64,000 nt of DNA. Origin: CAWAMR01 sp963783095. Lineage in GTDB: Bacteria > Planctomycetota > Planctomycetia > Gemmatales > Gemmataceae. Below, piece after piece: positions 11,724-22,290 of the stretch (position 1 is its first letter; each line of letters starts with the position of its first letter). The notes under the pieces were generated by a model, which saw nothing but the letters and a program-made list of their open reading frames with translations, was not told where the DNA came from and did no database searches. The translations under genes and the position numbers were made by a program. Location of the stretch: assembly GCA_963783095.1 (NCBI GenBank), contig CAWAMR010000001.1, positions 659,012 to 723,011 of the forward strand, in the 5' to 3' direction.

Positions 11724-14709
11724 ATGAACATCAAGAGCCTCGTCCTCGGTTTCTTGCTCCTATCCACTGGTGCCGCTGCGGAGCCGGAGTCCAAGCCGGC
11801 GAAAGATCATATTGGCCCGCGCTCTCCCCGTGAGGAACTGGCAACTTTCAAGGTTCTCAAAGGTTTTAGGGTAGAGCTGGTAGCCTCGGAGCCGGATGTT
11901 GTCGATCCGGTTGCGATGTGTTTTGATGTGCGCGGTAGGATATTTGTCTGCGAAATGCGCGGCTATCCCAATGGCGGGCTTGGCACCGGGATGGAGAGCC
12001 GGGGACGCATCCGCATGTTGGAGGATGCGGATGGCGATGGGGTCTATGAAAAATCGACCGTCTTCGCGGCGGGATTGCGATTTCCTACGGGTGTCATGGC
12101 CTGGAAGAATGGGATCATCGTCACCGTTGCGCCCGATCTGATCTATCTCGAAGACACCGACGGCGATGGCAAGTCCGACAAGAAACGGGTTCTTTATACG
12201 GGATTCGGCCTGTCCAACATTCAACAACTGGTCAATACCCCGCAATGGGGACTCGATAACTGGATCTATGTCATGGTGGGCGGTGCCACTGGCGGGACAA
12301 TCACTTGCACAGAAAAGCCGGACATGAAACCAGTCATTTTGAGAGGCCGTGGCATTCGCTTCAAACCCGATCACCTGGAATCGCTGGAGACGATGTCTGG
12401 GGGTGGGCAATATGGCCTGGCTCCGGACGACTATCAACACTGGTTCACTGCCACCAATAGCCAGCACCTTCGGCAAATCGTGCTTCCCGACCATTACCTG
12501 CGCCGAAATCCATACCTGACGGTTCCGGCGGTTTCTTTCGACATCCCGGATCATGGGGCCGTTTGCAAGTTGAATCGCATTAGTCCCTATGAACTGTGGC
12601 GGGTCGAGCGCACCACGCGCCGCAAGGATGCCCCGGACTCCAAGCGATATCCGCCGACCGAACTTTTTCCAGGGGGTTATGTTACTTCGGCCTGTAGCCC
12701 GATCGTCTACACGGCGAATCTCTTTCCATCTGAGTATTACAACAACACGTTCGTATGCGATCCTGCCAACAATTTGATTCATCGCGATATTCTCGAAGTG
12801 AAGGGTAGTCTCTTCAGTGCCAAGCGTGGCGATCCCGATTGTGAATTCTTCGCCTCAACCGACAACTGGTGCCGACCCGTTTATTTAACGGTGGGGCCGG
12901 AAGGGGCGATCTATGTTCTCGATTTCTATCGGGAGATTATCGAAACACCTCTCTCCTTGCCGGAGGACATCAGGAAACAATGGAACGTGGAGAGCCGGGA
13001 TCGCGGTCGGATCTGGCGAATCGTACCGGAAGGATTCAAGGCGAAGAAACACCCCGAATTGAGCAAAGACCCGATTGAGGATCTGGTTGCGATTTTGGAA
13101 AGTCCCATTCCATGGCAACGGCTCACTGCGCAGCAACGACTGGTCGAACGCAATGAGAAACGCCGCAGATCGGCTCCTGGCGAAACTGGCTACATCTGCC
13201 AAGACGGCACCTGGTCGAGTGCATGCCCTGTGGACGCTGGAAGGCTTGAATCGTCTCGAAGAAGCCCAGGTGCTCATCGCCCTGTCGGATTCCGACGCCA
13301 ATGTCCGCGAACAGGCGCTTCGGCTCGCGGAGCCGTTCGCTTCTCGATCGGAGGCCATCGTCAAGAAGATGCTCAAGATGGTCGATGACCCAGCGCCGCA
13401 TCTTCGACTTCAACTCGCATTTTCGTTTGGTGCTGTGCCGGGACCCACGGCCACCGAAGTCTTGGTGAAACTGTTATTGCATCCCCAGGCCGATTCATGG
13501 CTCGAAACTGCGGTGCTGTCATCGTGCAGCAAGGTAGCTGTCCCGATGATTGAATGGCTGGGGAAAACGGAAAACGCAAAACCTACCCGTGATGCACTGG
13601 TTTCCAGGCTGGCGGTAATGGTTGGTGCGCGAAACTCGGAGGATTCGATCGCCAACTTGTTGCAGACACTGGCCGCCCAGCCCAGGGCCGGCGATGGCTG
13701 GAAACTCGCGATCATCCAAGGGCTTGGGCAAGGGATGCAGAATTCTGCTCGACCGCTCTACACATTGTGGGACAAACCGCCGCAATCTCTGGAAAAAGCG
13801 GTTGCAGCAGTGAAAGGCTTGTTTTCGCAAACCGTCACCATAGCGCTGAGCGCTGAGCAAAGTGAGGTGAGCCGGATTGGAGCCATTCGCTTTCTCGCTT
13901 ATGGACCCTTCACGATCGCTGAGCCAGTCTTCAAAGATCTTCTCTCGGCGCAGCAATCGATCGCCATTCAATCCGCCGTCGTCAAAGGACTGGCCTCGCG
14001 AAGCGAACCCGCGGCGACAGCCCTACTGGTTTCCGCCTGGGAGAGATCGGGACCAAGTCTTCGGCGCGAGTTATTGGAATCGCTCTGTTCTCGACCCGAT
14101 CGAGTGGCTGCATTGTTGGACGCGATCGAGGCCAAACGGATATTGCCCGCGCACCTGGAATCGTCGCGCCTGGAATTCCTGCGGAAGCATCCGAACGCAA
14201 AACTCGGCCAGCGCGCTATTGACTTGCTGGGCAAGTCAACAAATTCCAATCGCAAGAAGATCGTGGAATCGTATGCCGATGCGTTGAAGCTGGACGGCGA
14301 TGCGCTGCGCGGCAAGACACTGTTTCAGAAGCATTGTGCAGTGTGCCATCGCCTGGAAAATGTGGGACACGAAGTGGGCGCGAATTTGCTGGCCGCGCTT
14401 CGAACCAAGAGCAAACCGGCATTGCTCATCGATATTCTCGATCCAAGTCGAGAGGTCGACTCGCGGTTTGTGAACTATCGCGTGACGACGTTGAATGGAC
14501 GGGCCTTCACGGGAATCCTGGCGGTTGAAACTCCATCGAGTATCACTCTGAGACGAGCGGAGAATGCGGAGGATACCATCTTGCGAACACAAATCGAAAC
14601 GATCGAAGCGAGTTCAAAATCGTTGATGCCGGAGGAATTCGAGAAGCAACTCAACAAGCAGAATGTCGCCGACGTGATCGCGTATTTGCTCGGTGTGGTG
14701 GCGAAGTGA
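11724..14709 (+). CDS. PVC-type membrane-bound dehydrogenase/heme-binding protein with HEAT repeats (frameshift near 13150)
   Basis: Large secreted redox protein of the PVC heme-binding family. Signal peptide MNIKSLVLGFLLLSTGAAAEP, then a sugar-dehydrogenase-like beta-propeller (VELVASEPDVVDPVAMCFD, EDADGDGVYEKSTVFAAGL, DTDGDGKSDKKR, IWRIVPEGFK) to about residue 450. A HEAT-repeat region follows (RVHALWTLEGL, DSDANVREQALRLAEP, DDPAPHLRLQLAFSFG). The C-terminal cytochrome c-like domain has one CxxCH site (GKTLFQKHCAVCHRLENVG) and ends in the family motif ESSKSLMPEEFEKQLNKQNVADVIAYL (abbreviated here by position, 14600-14700). One extra base near 13150 breaks the frame within a HEAT repeat. Likely periplasmic oxidation of a carbohydrate, with electrons passed to the heme; substrate unknown. 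Confidence 0.88.
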
Positions 14710-14746
14710 CGCCGGGTCAGTGAGAAGTGTCGAAATAAGACATGCA

Positions 14747-15127
14747 TTAGTTCGGTAGCTTGAGGTGCTTCTTCCTATCCTTTTTCGGCCAGCGGTAGTC
14801 GATCGTCAGTTGCTCCAGTGCCGCAATATCGCGCAGGGCGCGGAAGGTGACCGTTTTCTCTTTCAGATTGAGTTGGAAATCCACGTTGGGATCGTCCGAG
14901 TGGTTGAACAGTCCGCCAAATCCCATGGGCATCGCGTTGAGTCTTTGCGACTTGCCCCAGGCAAATACATAGGTTTCGAGCAATGTATGTTTGATGAGCT
15001 TCCAGTCCTTTGCCGAAAGCGGGATGACCGGCGATACTTCGACGATCTCGCCCCGGCGGACAGGAACCGTGGAGCAAACTCCCCTGCCCATGCCGGGAAA
15101 TATTTTAAGGATGAGCGTACTGGACAT
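14747..15127 (-). CDS. SET domain protein (putative lysine methyltransferase)
   Basis: About 126 residues from ATG 15127: MSSTLILKIFPGMGRGVCS opens the SET fold (GRGV-type strand). GLFNHSDDPNVDF matches the NHS...N cofactor/substrate motif, and ALRDIAALEQLTIDY matches the terminal GEEL-x-x-DY motif, here with LEQL. This is a minimal, cytosolic SET protein, expected to methylate lysines with S-adenosylmethionine. It starts 55 bp after the stop of the PVC cytochrome gene on the same strand, so cotranscription is likely. An upstream ATG at 15205 would overlap that gene and adds non-conserved residues. No good ribosome site is seen. Confidence 0.82.
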   Translation of the reverse strand: MSSTLILKIFPGMGRGVCSTVPVRRGEIVEVSPVIPLSAKDWKLIKHTLLETYVFAWGKSQRLNAMPMGFGGLFNHSDDPNVDFQLNLKEKTVTFRALRDIAALEQLTIDYRWPKKDRKKHLKLPN

Positions 15128-15182
15128 TTGATTGTGTATACCAATCGCTTTGGGGAAATCGATCGAGTGCAGCTGTTGAATA

Positions 15183-18153
15183 TCACGGCGATCTGGCCGA
15201 GCCAAGAAACTCCACCAGGTCTCGAAATTCCCGCCGTGTCATCATCTTGTGGAGATCATCCGGCATCAACGACTTGGGCGAGACTTGACGATCTTCGATA
15301 TCGAGTCGTCTCAAGACGAGACGTTTACCTTCGGCATCTCCCAGAGTCAGGGTGCTGTCAAAATTCTCGCTCAGGATGATCCCCGTGTGCTTTTTACCAT
15401 CGTTCATGGTGATCGACCAGTTTGTGAATGCCGGCGCGATTTCCTTGCTCGGAGTGAGGATCGATTCGAGAATCTTGCGCGATTCAGGCTGCCGCCAACC
15501 ACGGATAACTCCGGACCCACCTGGCCCCCGCGGCCATCGACCCGATGACAAACAGCGCAGCGTGCACCGCGCAGATGAAAGAAAACTTTCTCGCCCGCAG
15601 CGGAGTCGCCGGGTGTGGAGAGCAACTTGTTCCAATCGCTATCATTGGCTGGTGCCGGGCCAATGAGTTCCGCTAGTTGCTGCCTACGAGGTTGTTCTTC
15701 CTTCTGCGGCTTTGCCGCGAGAACCAACAAAAGCTGTTCGGCAAGCTCGCGCCGATTGTCGGCAATTTTTCCTTTCTCATCCGGCAACTTATCCCACCAT
15801 GTCAACAGCGCCGATTTTTCCGTGGTACTCAATTCGGTTCCTCGGAGCGATCGCAGTGCATCGCGCTGAAGTTTTGCATCTGCGAGCAGAGACAACAACA
15901 GTTTCCGCGACTCCTCGGAATTGGCGGCGAAGCGGGCAAGTCCCAGCACAGCAAAGGCCCGACTATCGCCGTTGATCGACTGCGCACTTGCCAACTCGCG
16001 CAGGAGCGGCTCCGTGGCCGATCCGCCGTTTAGAGCAAGCGTTCGCACGGCCTCCGCCCGCAACTTCGGATCGGGATGAGCCAGCAACTCTTTGAGAAGA
16101 TTGATTGTGAAAACGGGGTGTTCGGGACGCAGCATTCGCAAGGCAAAGGTGCGAAAAACCACGGGCTGCTTATTATCCTTGACAATCCGCGCAACATATT
16201 CTTCACCGCTTGGCTCCGTATTCGGTTTGGTCGAACCACCTCTCAACAACTCGTTGGCTGCCAGCAGCGACTCAAAGAGGTCTCTACTGACTGGTTCGGT
16301 TGCCGCAGCCTGGGCGATGGCATCCGCGTATTCCTTCAGGTGCTCTTCGCCTACCCATTGAACCGCTGCTCGCCGTACTGCTGGGCTGGGGTCTTTCAAG
16401 AATTGCGCCAAGTGCTTTTGAACCTCGACAACGCCAGTGCGCCTAAGTGCGAGCAACACTCCCAGTCTTAGTTTGGGATCTTTGGAGTCAATCGCAGAAG
16501 TCAACAAACCGATGTTGCCAGGGCGACCCAGGGCTTCCAAGGCAGCACCGACCAGGAAAGGATCGGAATCTGCGAGTGTTGGGACGATCAATTTGACGGA
16601 GGCAGGCTGTCGGAGTTGCAAGATTGCGTGCATTCGCACGAGTGGCGAGGGGTCGTTGAGTGCCAGAAACTTTAGATTGGACTCCCCTCTTTTATAACCG
16701 TCGCGCAAGAATTGACCGATCAACAGCGCTGACAGTGCTCGAATTTCGGGTGCGGCGTCTTCAAGAGTGAGTATCAGGATCTTGAACGCCGCGGAAACGT
16801 CAAGCTGGGCAATTCCCCAGAGTGCGGCCAGCCTGGTTCGGACATCCTTATTCTCCTTCACCGTGGAAACCAGTATGTCTCTGCCGGTGTCCTCCTTGTC
16901 GGCCAGTGCTTCTGCCGCCGCTGCGCGAATCTCTATTCTTGGATCGCTCAGAAGTCCACGCAGGTCTTTTGCTTTCAGAGCGGCAACTCTCGAAGGTCTT
17001 AACTCATCATCCTTTCGCAAATCCTTCGCACGAATACGCCAGATCCGGCCCTTTCCGTGAACGGGGTACGACTTATCCACCCAATCGCTGAAGTAAATAG
17101 AGCCATCCGGAGCAGTGGCGATCGCAACGGGCCGGAAATCGTCCCCGCCGCGCACCAGCACCGAGGATTTCGCCGAATAAGATGCGCCACGAGGACTCAG
17201 CGTGAATTGTTCGATGACGTGATCGCCCCAGCTTGTCACCAGCAATTTGCCGCGATATTCCTTGGGCAATCCAATCGATTCATAAGCAAGAATTCCGCTG
17301 GGAGCTTCAGCAGTGCCGGCGACCATCGGCAGGGTGCCGGGCAGTTCGCCATTCCAGGCCGTGAATGGATGGAGCCCCTTGCGGCCGTTGCGAAAACGAT
17401 AGCCATAGTCCCCGCCTTGAACGATGTGCAGGAGCCGACAGGGCCCTCGCGAGTCGGGATCGTTGTCAACCGCGAATAGCTGGCCAAACGCATCGAACGC
17501 CAGTGCGAAAGTATTCCAAAAACCCGTGGCAACCCGTTCGAGTTTCGAGCCGTCGGGCCGGCAGCGATAGATGCTGCCGCCCTCGCCGCCGCCCTTCATA
17601 GTAACCCCATCGGTGCCGATCAACTTGTACGAAGCACCCAGGTTCTCGCCGAGGGAAAAATAGAGATTGCCCAGCGGATCGAAGGTGAACCCAGATAGTC
17701 CGTTGTGCGGATAGTCCCCGGATGATTCGAGTTTAACGATGACCTTGCGTCATCCGCCTCACCTTTGCCTTTGGAATCCTTGAGCAGCCAAATATCGGAT
17801 CGCGTCGCCAGGTATACTGACTCATCTCGGCCAAGTGCAAGGCTCATCGCATTCTTGAAGCCATCGGCAAATGTGGTTATCTTGCGAAATTTACCGTTGG
17901 CATCGGGATCACTGAAAATGCGAATGCGATCGTGGGCCGGGCCGGTGTAATTGCCCTGGCGCTGATGCGTGTGATTCTCAATCACCCAGACTCGTCCAAG
18001 CTCATCGACGGTTAGGCCCGTGGGCGTGACGATGTCCGGATGACTGGCGACCATTTCCAGAGTCAATCGATCGTCGAGAGCCACTGGGGGCGCAGCCAAG
18101 ATATTTCCGGCAAGCAGAAGATTGAGCAGGATTCCGAGAATGCAGCGCTTCAT
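15183..18153 (-). CDS. PVC-type heme-binding beta-propeller/HEAT protein (two frameshifts)
   Basis: Same architecture as the 11724 gene. ATG 18153 gives a signal peptide (MKRCILGILLNLLLAGNILAA). A propeller follows (VASHPDIVTPTGLTVDELGRVWV, HNGLSGFTFDP, FLGILAYESIGLPKEYRGKLLVTSWGDH by position near 17240, RIWRIRAKDL), then a long HEAT region (15700-17000, intact). A cytochrome domain with one heme site (GARCAVCHRVDGRGG) precedes the terminal QVSPKSLMPDDLHKMMTRREFRDLVEFL motif (positions 15190-15290). Frame breaks lie near 17745 and 15505; both join cleanly. The SET gene follows on the same strand. The repeated ttccaag element (18172-18298) lies just upstream. Confidence 0.88.
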
Positions 18154-18171
18154 TGATGCTCCGAAAAAATT

Positions 18172-18298
18172 AGTTCCAAGCTCCAAGTTCCTTCATGAGT
18201 TCCAAGTTCCTTCATGAGTTCCAAGTTCGAAGTTCCAAGTTAAATACCGACAACCCTTCGGGTTTTTCAACTTGGAACTTGGAACCTGGAACTTGGAA
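18172..18298. repeat. Tandem and inverted TTCCAAG repeats
   Basis: Two direct copies of TTCATGAGTTCCAAGTTC (about 18193-18230) lead into GTTCCAAGTTCGAAGTTCCAA. After about 25 bp the inverted form AACTTGGAACTTGGAACC follows (18269-18298). The same motif recurs at 40929-41028. The element occupies the start-to-stop gap between two minus-strand genes. Confidence 0.75.
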
Positions 18299-19133
18299 CT
18301 ATTTGAGAGCAATCGATTTTTTGATCGCTTTGACGGTCGTTTCCGCCCGAAACTCCACGATCTTCTTGCCCCATTCGATCGTCTTTGCTGCGGGTGCCAG
18401 TTCGATGCCGTTGATGCGGAACTTGTCTGCGGCGATGCGTTGCTTCATGCGTACCGTGGTTGGATCAACCGTCATCATCGTGGCCGTGATGATGAAGTCG
18501 TCGTGCAAGCCCTCATCTTTTTGCTTGATTCCTTCTTTTTCGAGCCAGGCTTCCACACCATCGTAGTCGTAATACTCCAGGATGAAATGGACGGCTGTCT
18601 TGCCGCCTTTCCACTGCGTATTCAGCTTGGCGGCCACTGCCTTCATGCCGACCTGGTTTCCGCCGCTGTCGCCGATCAGGACGATATTTTCAAAACCGTG
18701 GGCACGGAACGAGGCGCAAATCTCGATCAGTAGCCGTTCATAGGTGTCTTCCGTCAGGCTGATGGTTCCGGGATATTTCATATGCCCGCTGCGAGGCTCA
18801 ATGCCGCCTTCCGGTACGAACGGAACAATGGGAGCTACCAGGGCGTTGCCAAGCTTGCGCGATCGCCTCCGCCGTTGCTCGCAAGACATAATTGTGCTTG
18901 CCGGTGGCGAGATAGGGACCATTCTGCTCGACGCCGCCGGTTGGAATAATCACCGTCGCCTTGCCTCCCTTCAAAGCATCTCGAACCTCCATCCAGGTCA
19001 GTTCCTCGACCCAAACCGAGTCGAGTGCTTCGATAGGCCGCCGGGCCTTGATGTCCGGAGCCTGGGCCAACTGCGGGTTGATGGAAAGTAGACTCAGTGC
19101 GAACACGCCAAAGATAACCAGGGTGCGGTGCAT
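18299..19133 (-). CDS. Creatininase-family amidohydrolase, secreted (frameshift near 18860)
   Basis: ATG 19133 places a signal peptide first (MHRTLVIFGVFALSLLSINPQLAQA). The body shows creatininase fold markers: VIIPTGGVEQNGPYLATGKHNYV (counterpart of the EQHG metal-binding motif, with E and H retained), then APIVPFVPEGGIEPRSGHMKYPGTISL and NIVLIGDSGGNQVGMKAVA. The C-terminal part (AAKTIEWGKKIVEFRAETTVKAIK) is typical of the planctomycete type. One inserted base near 18860 splits it. The family hydrolyses cyclic amides such as creatinine; the substrate here is unknown. It is divergent from the 19273 gene. Confidence 0.82.
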
Positions 19134-19272
19134 GGTCAGTTCTCCCAAAGTAAGAGGTACTGGCATGGTATACGAAGGAACCGGTTCCGGCGATGAATCC
19201 GGATTTGCTCCCGGATCATACAATGATTTTTTGACTCGTACGTGTTCATTCTACTTCCTCGGAGCGGAACGC

Positions 19273-22227
19273 ATGCTCTTCCCCACAACTCTATTCAGTT
19301 ACAGAAGAACCCTGGCCGTCATGGTCTGCGTGCTTGGTGTCAGTTCCTGTTTTCTTGTGTGGGGCGAAGAATCGGTCAAACCGAAGAACTCCACCGCTGC
19401 CAAACCGATCCGACAAACCTGGACAACCTCCAAAGTGACCGGCTCACCGGAGCCGCCGGCACCCTTCAAGGTCGTGCAAGCGTTTCCGAAACTGAAGTTC
19501 GATCACCCTCTGCTCATGGCTCACAGCTCCGAACTAAAACGAATGTTTGTCGGCGAGCAAAATGGTGTGCTCTACTCGTTTCCCGATAAGCCGGATGCCA
19601 AGGCCGATGTCTTTATCGACCTGCGCAAAGATCTCAAGACGATGCACCTTCTTCCGAAAGCCAAGGAGATCGAACTCCTGTACGGGCTGGCGTTTCATCC
19701 GCAGTTCGAGCAGAACCGCCAGTGCTTCATCGCCTATACGTTGAAAGCGAAGGAACGCGGACAGCAGCTCGAAAACGGCACACGCATTTCCCGGTTTACG
19801 GTGACAAAAACCGATCCGCCCCGTGCCGACCCCGCAAGCGAAGAGATCGTGTTTACCTTCCTGCAGGGCGGACATAACGGCTGCGATATACACTTCGGTC
19901 CCGACGGCATGCTCTATATCTCGACCGGCGACGGCAGCGGTCCCAACCCGCCCGACCCGCGCAATACCGGACAGGACATCACCGACTTGCTTTCCTCCAT
20001 CTTGCGCATCGACGTTGACCACAAAGATGAAGGAAAAACTTATGGGGTTCCCAAAGATAACCCCTTTATCAAAATGAAGGATGCCAGGCCGGAAATCTGG
20101 GCCTATGGCTTTCGCAACCCCTACCGGATGAGCTTCGATCGCAAGACCGGTTCTCTCTACGTGGGCGATGTCGGCTGGGATCTCTGGGAAATGGTGCATC
20201 GCATCGAAAAGGGCGGGAACTATGGCTGGTCCGCGATGGAAGGCCCGCAACCCATCAAGGAGAAACTGGGCCCAACTCCCATTATCCCGCCCCTAATTGC
20301 CTTGCCGCATACCCTGGCTTGCAGCATCACTGGTGGACGGGTTTACCACGGCAAGAAGTTTCCCGAACTGGAGGGAACCTACATTTTCGGCGATTGGGAA
20401 ACTCGGCGGATGTGGGCTGCCCGATTCGAAGGCGATCGCGTCAAGGAGATGCCGGAGATCACCCGCCCCGTTGTTCGGGTGGTGGCGTTTGGCGAAAATC
20501 AGGATGGGGAAATCTTTTTCCTGGATTACGATCGCGGCACCATCCACACGCTGGAACGCAATGACCAGGGCAGTCAGAACCTGAAGTTTCCTGCCAAAGT
20601 CTCGGAAACTGGTCTTTTCAGTTCGGTCAAAGATCATTCGCCGGCGGCCGGAGTGGTTCCGTTTGTCATCAATGCCCGGCAATGGCAGGACGGGGCTACA
20701 GCGGTCCACTGGGCGGCCTTCCCCGGTACATCGGGGGCAACCCTTTACCAGAATGGCAAGCCGATCCCCGGTTTTGTCGACTGGCATAACTTCCGCATGC
20801 ATTTCCCCAAGGATGCAGTCTTGTTGCGCACCTTGTCGCTGGATGATCGCCGGATCGAGACGCAGATCATGCACTACGACGGCCTGGACTGGCATGGCTA
20901 CTCCTTCGCCTGGCGCGACGATCAGAGCGACGCCGATCTTGTGCCCCCGGACGGTGCGGAAAAAGTGCTGTCCGGAAGAAAAGATGAACGAGTCTGGCAA
21001 TTTCATAGTCGAAGCCAGTGCATGTCGTGCCACAACAACCAAACGGAGTATGCCCATGCCTTTCTGCCCGCGCAGTTGAACCGCAACGGTCCGGATGGTC
21101 GGAACCAACTGGTGGCGCTGGGCGAATTGGGACTGCTGCGCCGGGCGGACGACGACGGCAAGATATTGCCGGCGTTCGATGCCAAGACCGCTGCCGGCGA
21201 GCGAAAACTGGTCGATCCTCACGATGTTAGACAACCTCTCCAGGCACGTGCGCGTTCCTATCTCCATGCGAATTGCGGTCATTGCCACATGGAACACGGA
21301 GGGGGCACGGTAAGCCTTCGACTCAACGAAAACGCAGCGCTCAATGACATGAAAGCGCTCGGCGTTCGACCCGTTCGCGGCTATTTTGGCCTGCCCGATG
21401 CACGCATCATTCAGGCCGGTGATCCCACGAAGAGCACGCTTTATTTCCGAATGGCCAAGTTCGGCAGAGACCGAATGCCGCACATCGGCTCCGATTTACC
21501 GGATGAAGCCGGGCTGAAACTGGTCGCCGATTGGATCACTGGCTTGGGGAAAAATCCGCACAAACCTGAGATGAAAGAGGCCGAAAACGTGGACCAGTTG
21601 CTGGCAAAGCCGGCTTCTGCACTTTTGATTGCCCGAAAAATCGGCCAGGGTGAATACAGCACTGCCGAGCGAGAGCGCATCCTGGCCGCTGCATCGAAAC
21701 TGCCGCCCGGGCCGGTGCGCGAACTTTTTGAGGGCTTTTTCCCGCAGCCTGACCGAGCCTTGCGAATGCTGGGCAACAGCCCGCGACCTTCTACGATTCT
21801 GGCACAAAAAGGCGACAGCGCGCGGGGCGAAAAGCTCTTTTGGTCCCAGACGATCAATTGCGCCAAATGCCACAAGGTCGGCGACAAAGGGACACCGGCC
21901 GGTCCCGATCTTACGACGATCGGCAAGTCGAGATCGAGACCGGAGCTTCTCGAAAGTATGCTGGAACCATCGCGGCGAATTGAACCGAAGTTTGCCGCCT
22001 ACATCATACGGACGCAGGATGGTCGATCCATCACAGGTATTGTGACCCGGCGCGACGAGAAAACGATTACGCTGCGCGATGGCGAGGGGAAGGAAATGAT
22101 TCTCGCCGGTAATGAGGTTGAGGAAATGAAACCATCGAGAATCTCGCTCATGCCGGCCGGTCAATTGGCGAGCCTCACTGCGCAAGAGGCTGCGGATTTG
22201 CTGGAGTACCTGGCCAATAGAAAATGA
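19273..22227 (+). CDS. Glucose/sorbosone dehydrogenase-like propeller fused to multi-heme and PVC cytochrome domains
   Basis: Intact, about 984 residues. The reading frame is open further upstream, but ATG 19273 puts a hydrophobic signal segment (RTLAVMVCVLGVSSCFLVWG) at the N-terminus. A PQQ-dependent sugar-dehydrogenase-type propeller follows (LLYGLAFHPQFEQNRQCFI, GGHNGCDIHFGPDGMLYISTGDG, WAYGFRNPYRMSFDR, GGNYGW). The middle region carries CMSCH and CGHCH heme sites. The C-terminus is a PVC cytochrome with CAKCH and the tail SRISLMPAGQLASLTAQEAADLLEYL. Three c-type hemes suggest periplasmic electron transfer from an oxidised sugar or aldehyde. It precedes the DASS transporter gene by about 60 bp, possibly cotranscribed. 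Confidence 0.9.
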   Translation: MLFPTTLFSYRRTLAVMVCVLGVSSCFLVWGEESVKPKNSTAAKPIRQTWTTSKVTGSPEPPAPFKVVQAFPKLKFDHPLLMAHSSELKRMFVGEQNGVLYSFPDKPDAKADVFIDLRKDLKTMHLLPKAKEIELLYGLAFHPQFEQNRQCFIAYTLKAKERGQQLENGTRISRFTVTKTDPPRADPASEEIVFTFLQGGHNGCDIHFGPDGMLYISTGDGSGPNPPDPRNTGQDITDLLSSILRIDVDHKDEGKTYGVPKDNPFIKMKDARPEIWAYGFRNPYRMSFDRKTGSLYVGDVGWDLWEMVHRIEKGGNYGWSAMEGPQPIKEKLGPTPIIPPLIALPHTLACSITGGRVYHGKKFPELEGTYIFGDWETRRMWAARFEGDRVKEMPEITRPVVRVVAFGENQDGEIFFLDYDRGTIHTLERNDQGSQNLKFPAKVSETGLFSSVKDHSPAAGVVPFVINARQWQDGATAVHWAAFPGTSGATLYQNGKPIPGFVDWHNFRMHFPKDAVLLRTLSLDDRRIETQIMHYDGLDWHGYSFAWRDDQSDADLVPPDGAEKVLSGRKDERVWQFHSRSQCMSCHNNQTEYAHAFLPAQLNRNGPDGRNQLVALGELGLLRRADDDGKILPAFDAKTAAGERKLVDPHDVRQPLQARARSYLHANCGHCHMEHGGGTVSLRLNENAALNDMKALGVRPVRGYFGLPDARIIQAGDPTKSTLYFRMAKFGRDRMPHIGSDLPDEAGLKLVADWITGLGKNPHKPEMKEAENVDQLLAKPASALLIARKIGQGEYSTAERERILAAASKLPPGPVRELFEGFFPQPDRALRMLGNSPRPSTILAQKGDSARGEKLFWSQTINCAKCHKVGDKGTPAGPDLTTIGKSRSRPELLESMLEPSRRIEPKFAAYIIRTQDGRSITGIVTRRDEKTITLRDGEGKEMILAGNEVEEMKPSRISLMPAGQLASLTAQEAADLLEYLANRK

Positions 22228-22290
22228 AATCGAAAGGGGGCGGTGACCGACAGCGTTATCACAGCCATTCCGAAGCGAGTAGGAGAATTG

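Noticed and set aside
11760..12782. 340-residue antisense ORF in the PVC cytochrome gene
   Set aside because: No recognisable domain; the plus strand encodes a continuous propeller.
18961..19272. Upstream extension of the 19273 gene
   Set aside because: It would place 104 residues before the signal peptide and overlap the divergent creatininase gene.
20293..21483. 396-residue ORF antisense to the sorbosone-dehydrogenase-like gene
   Set aside because: Opposite strand of an intact multi-heme protein with clear family motifs.
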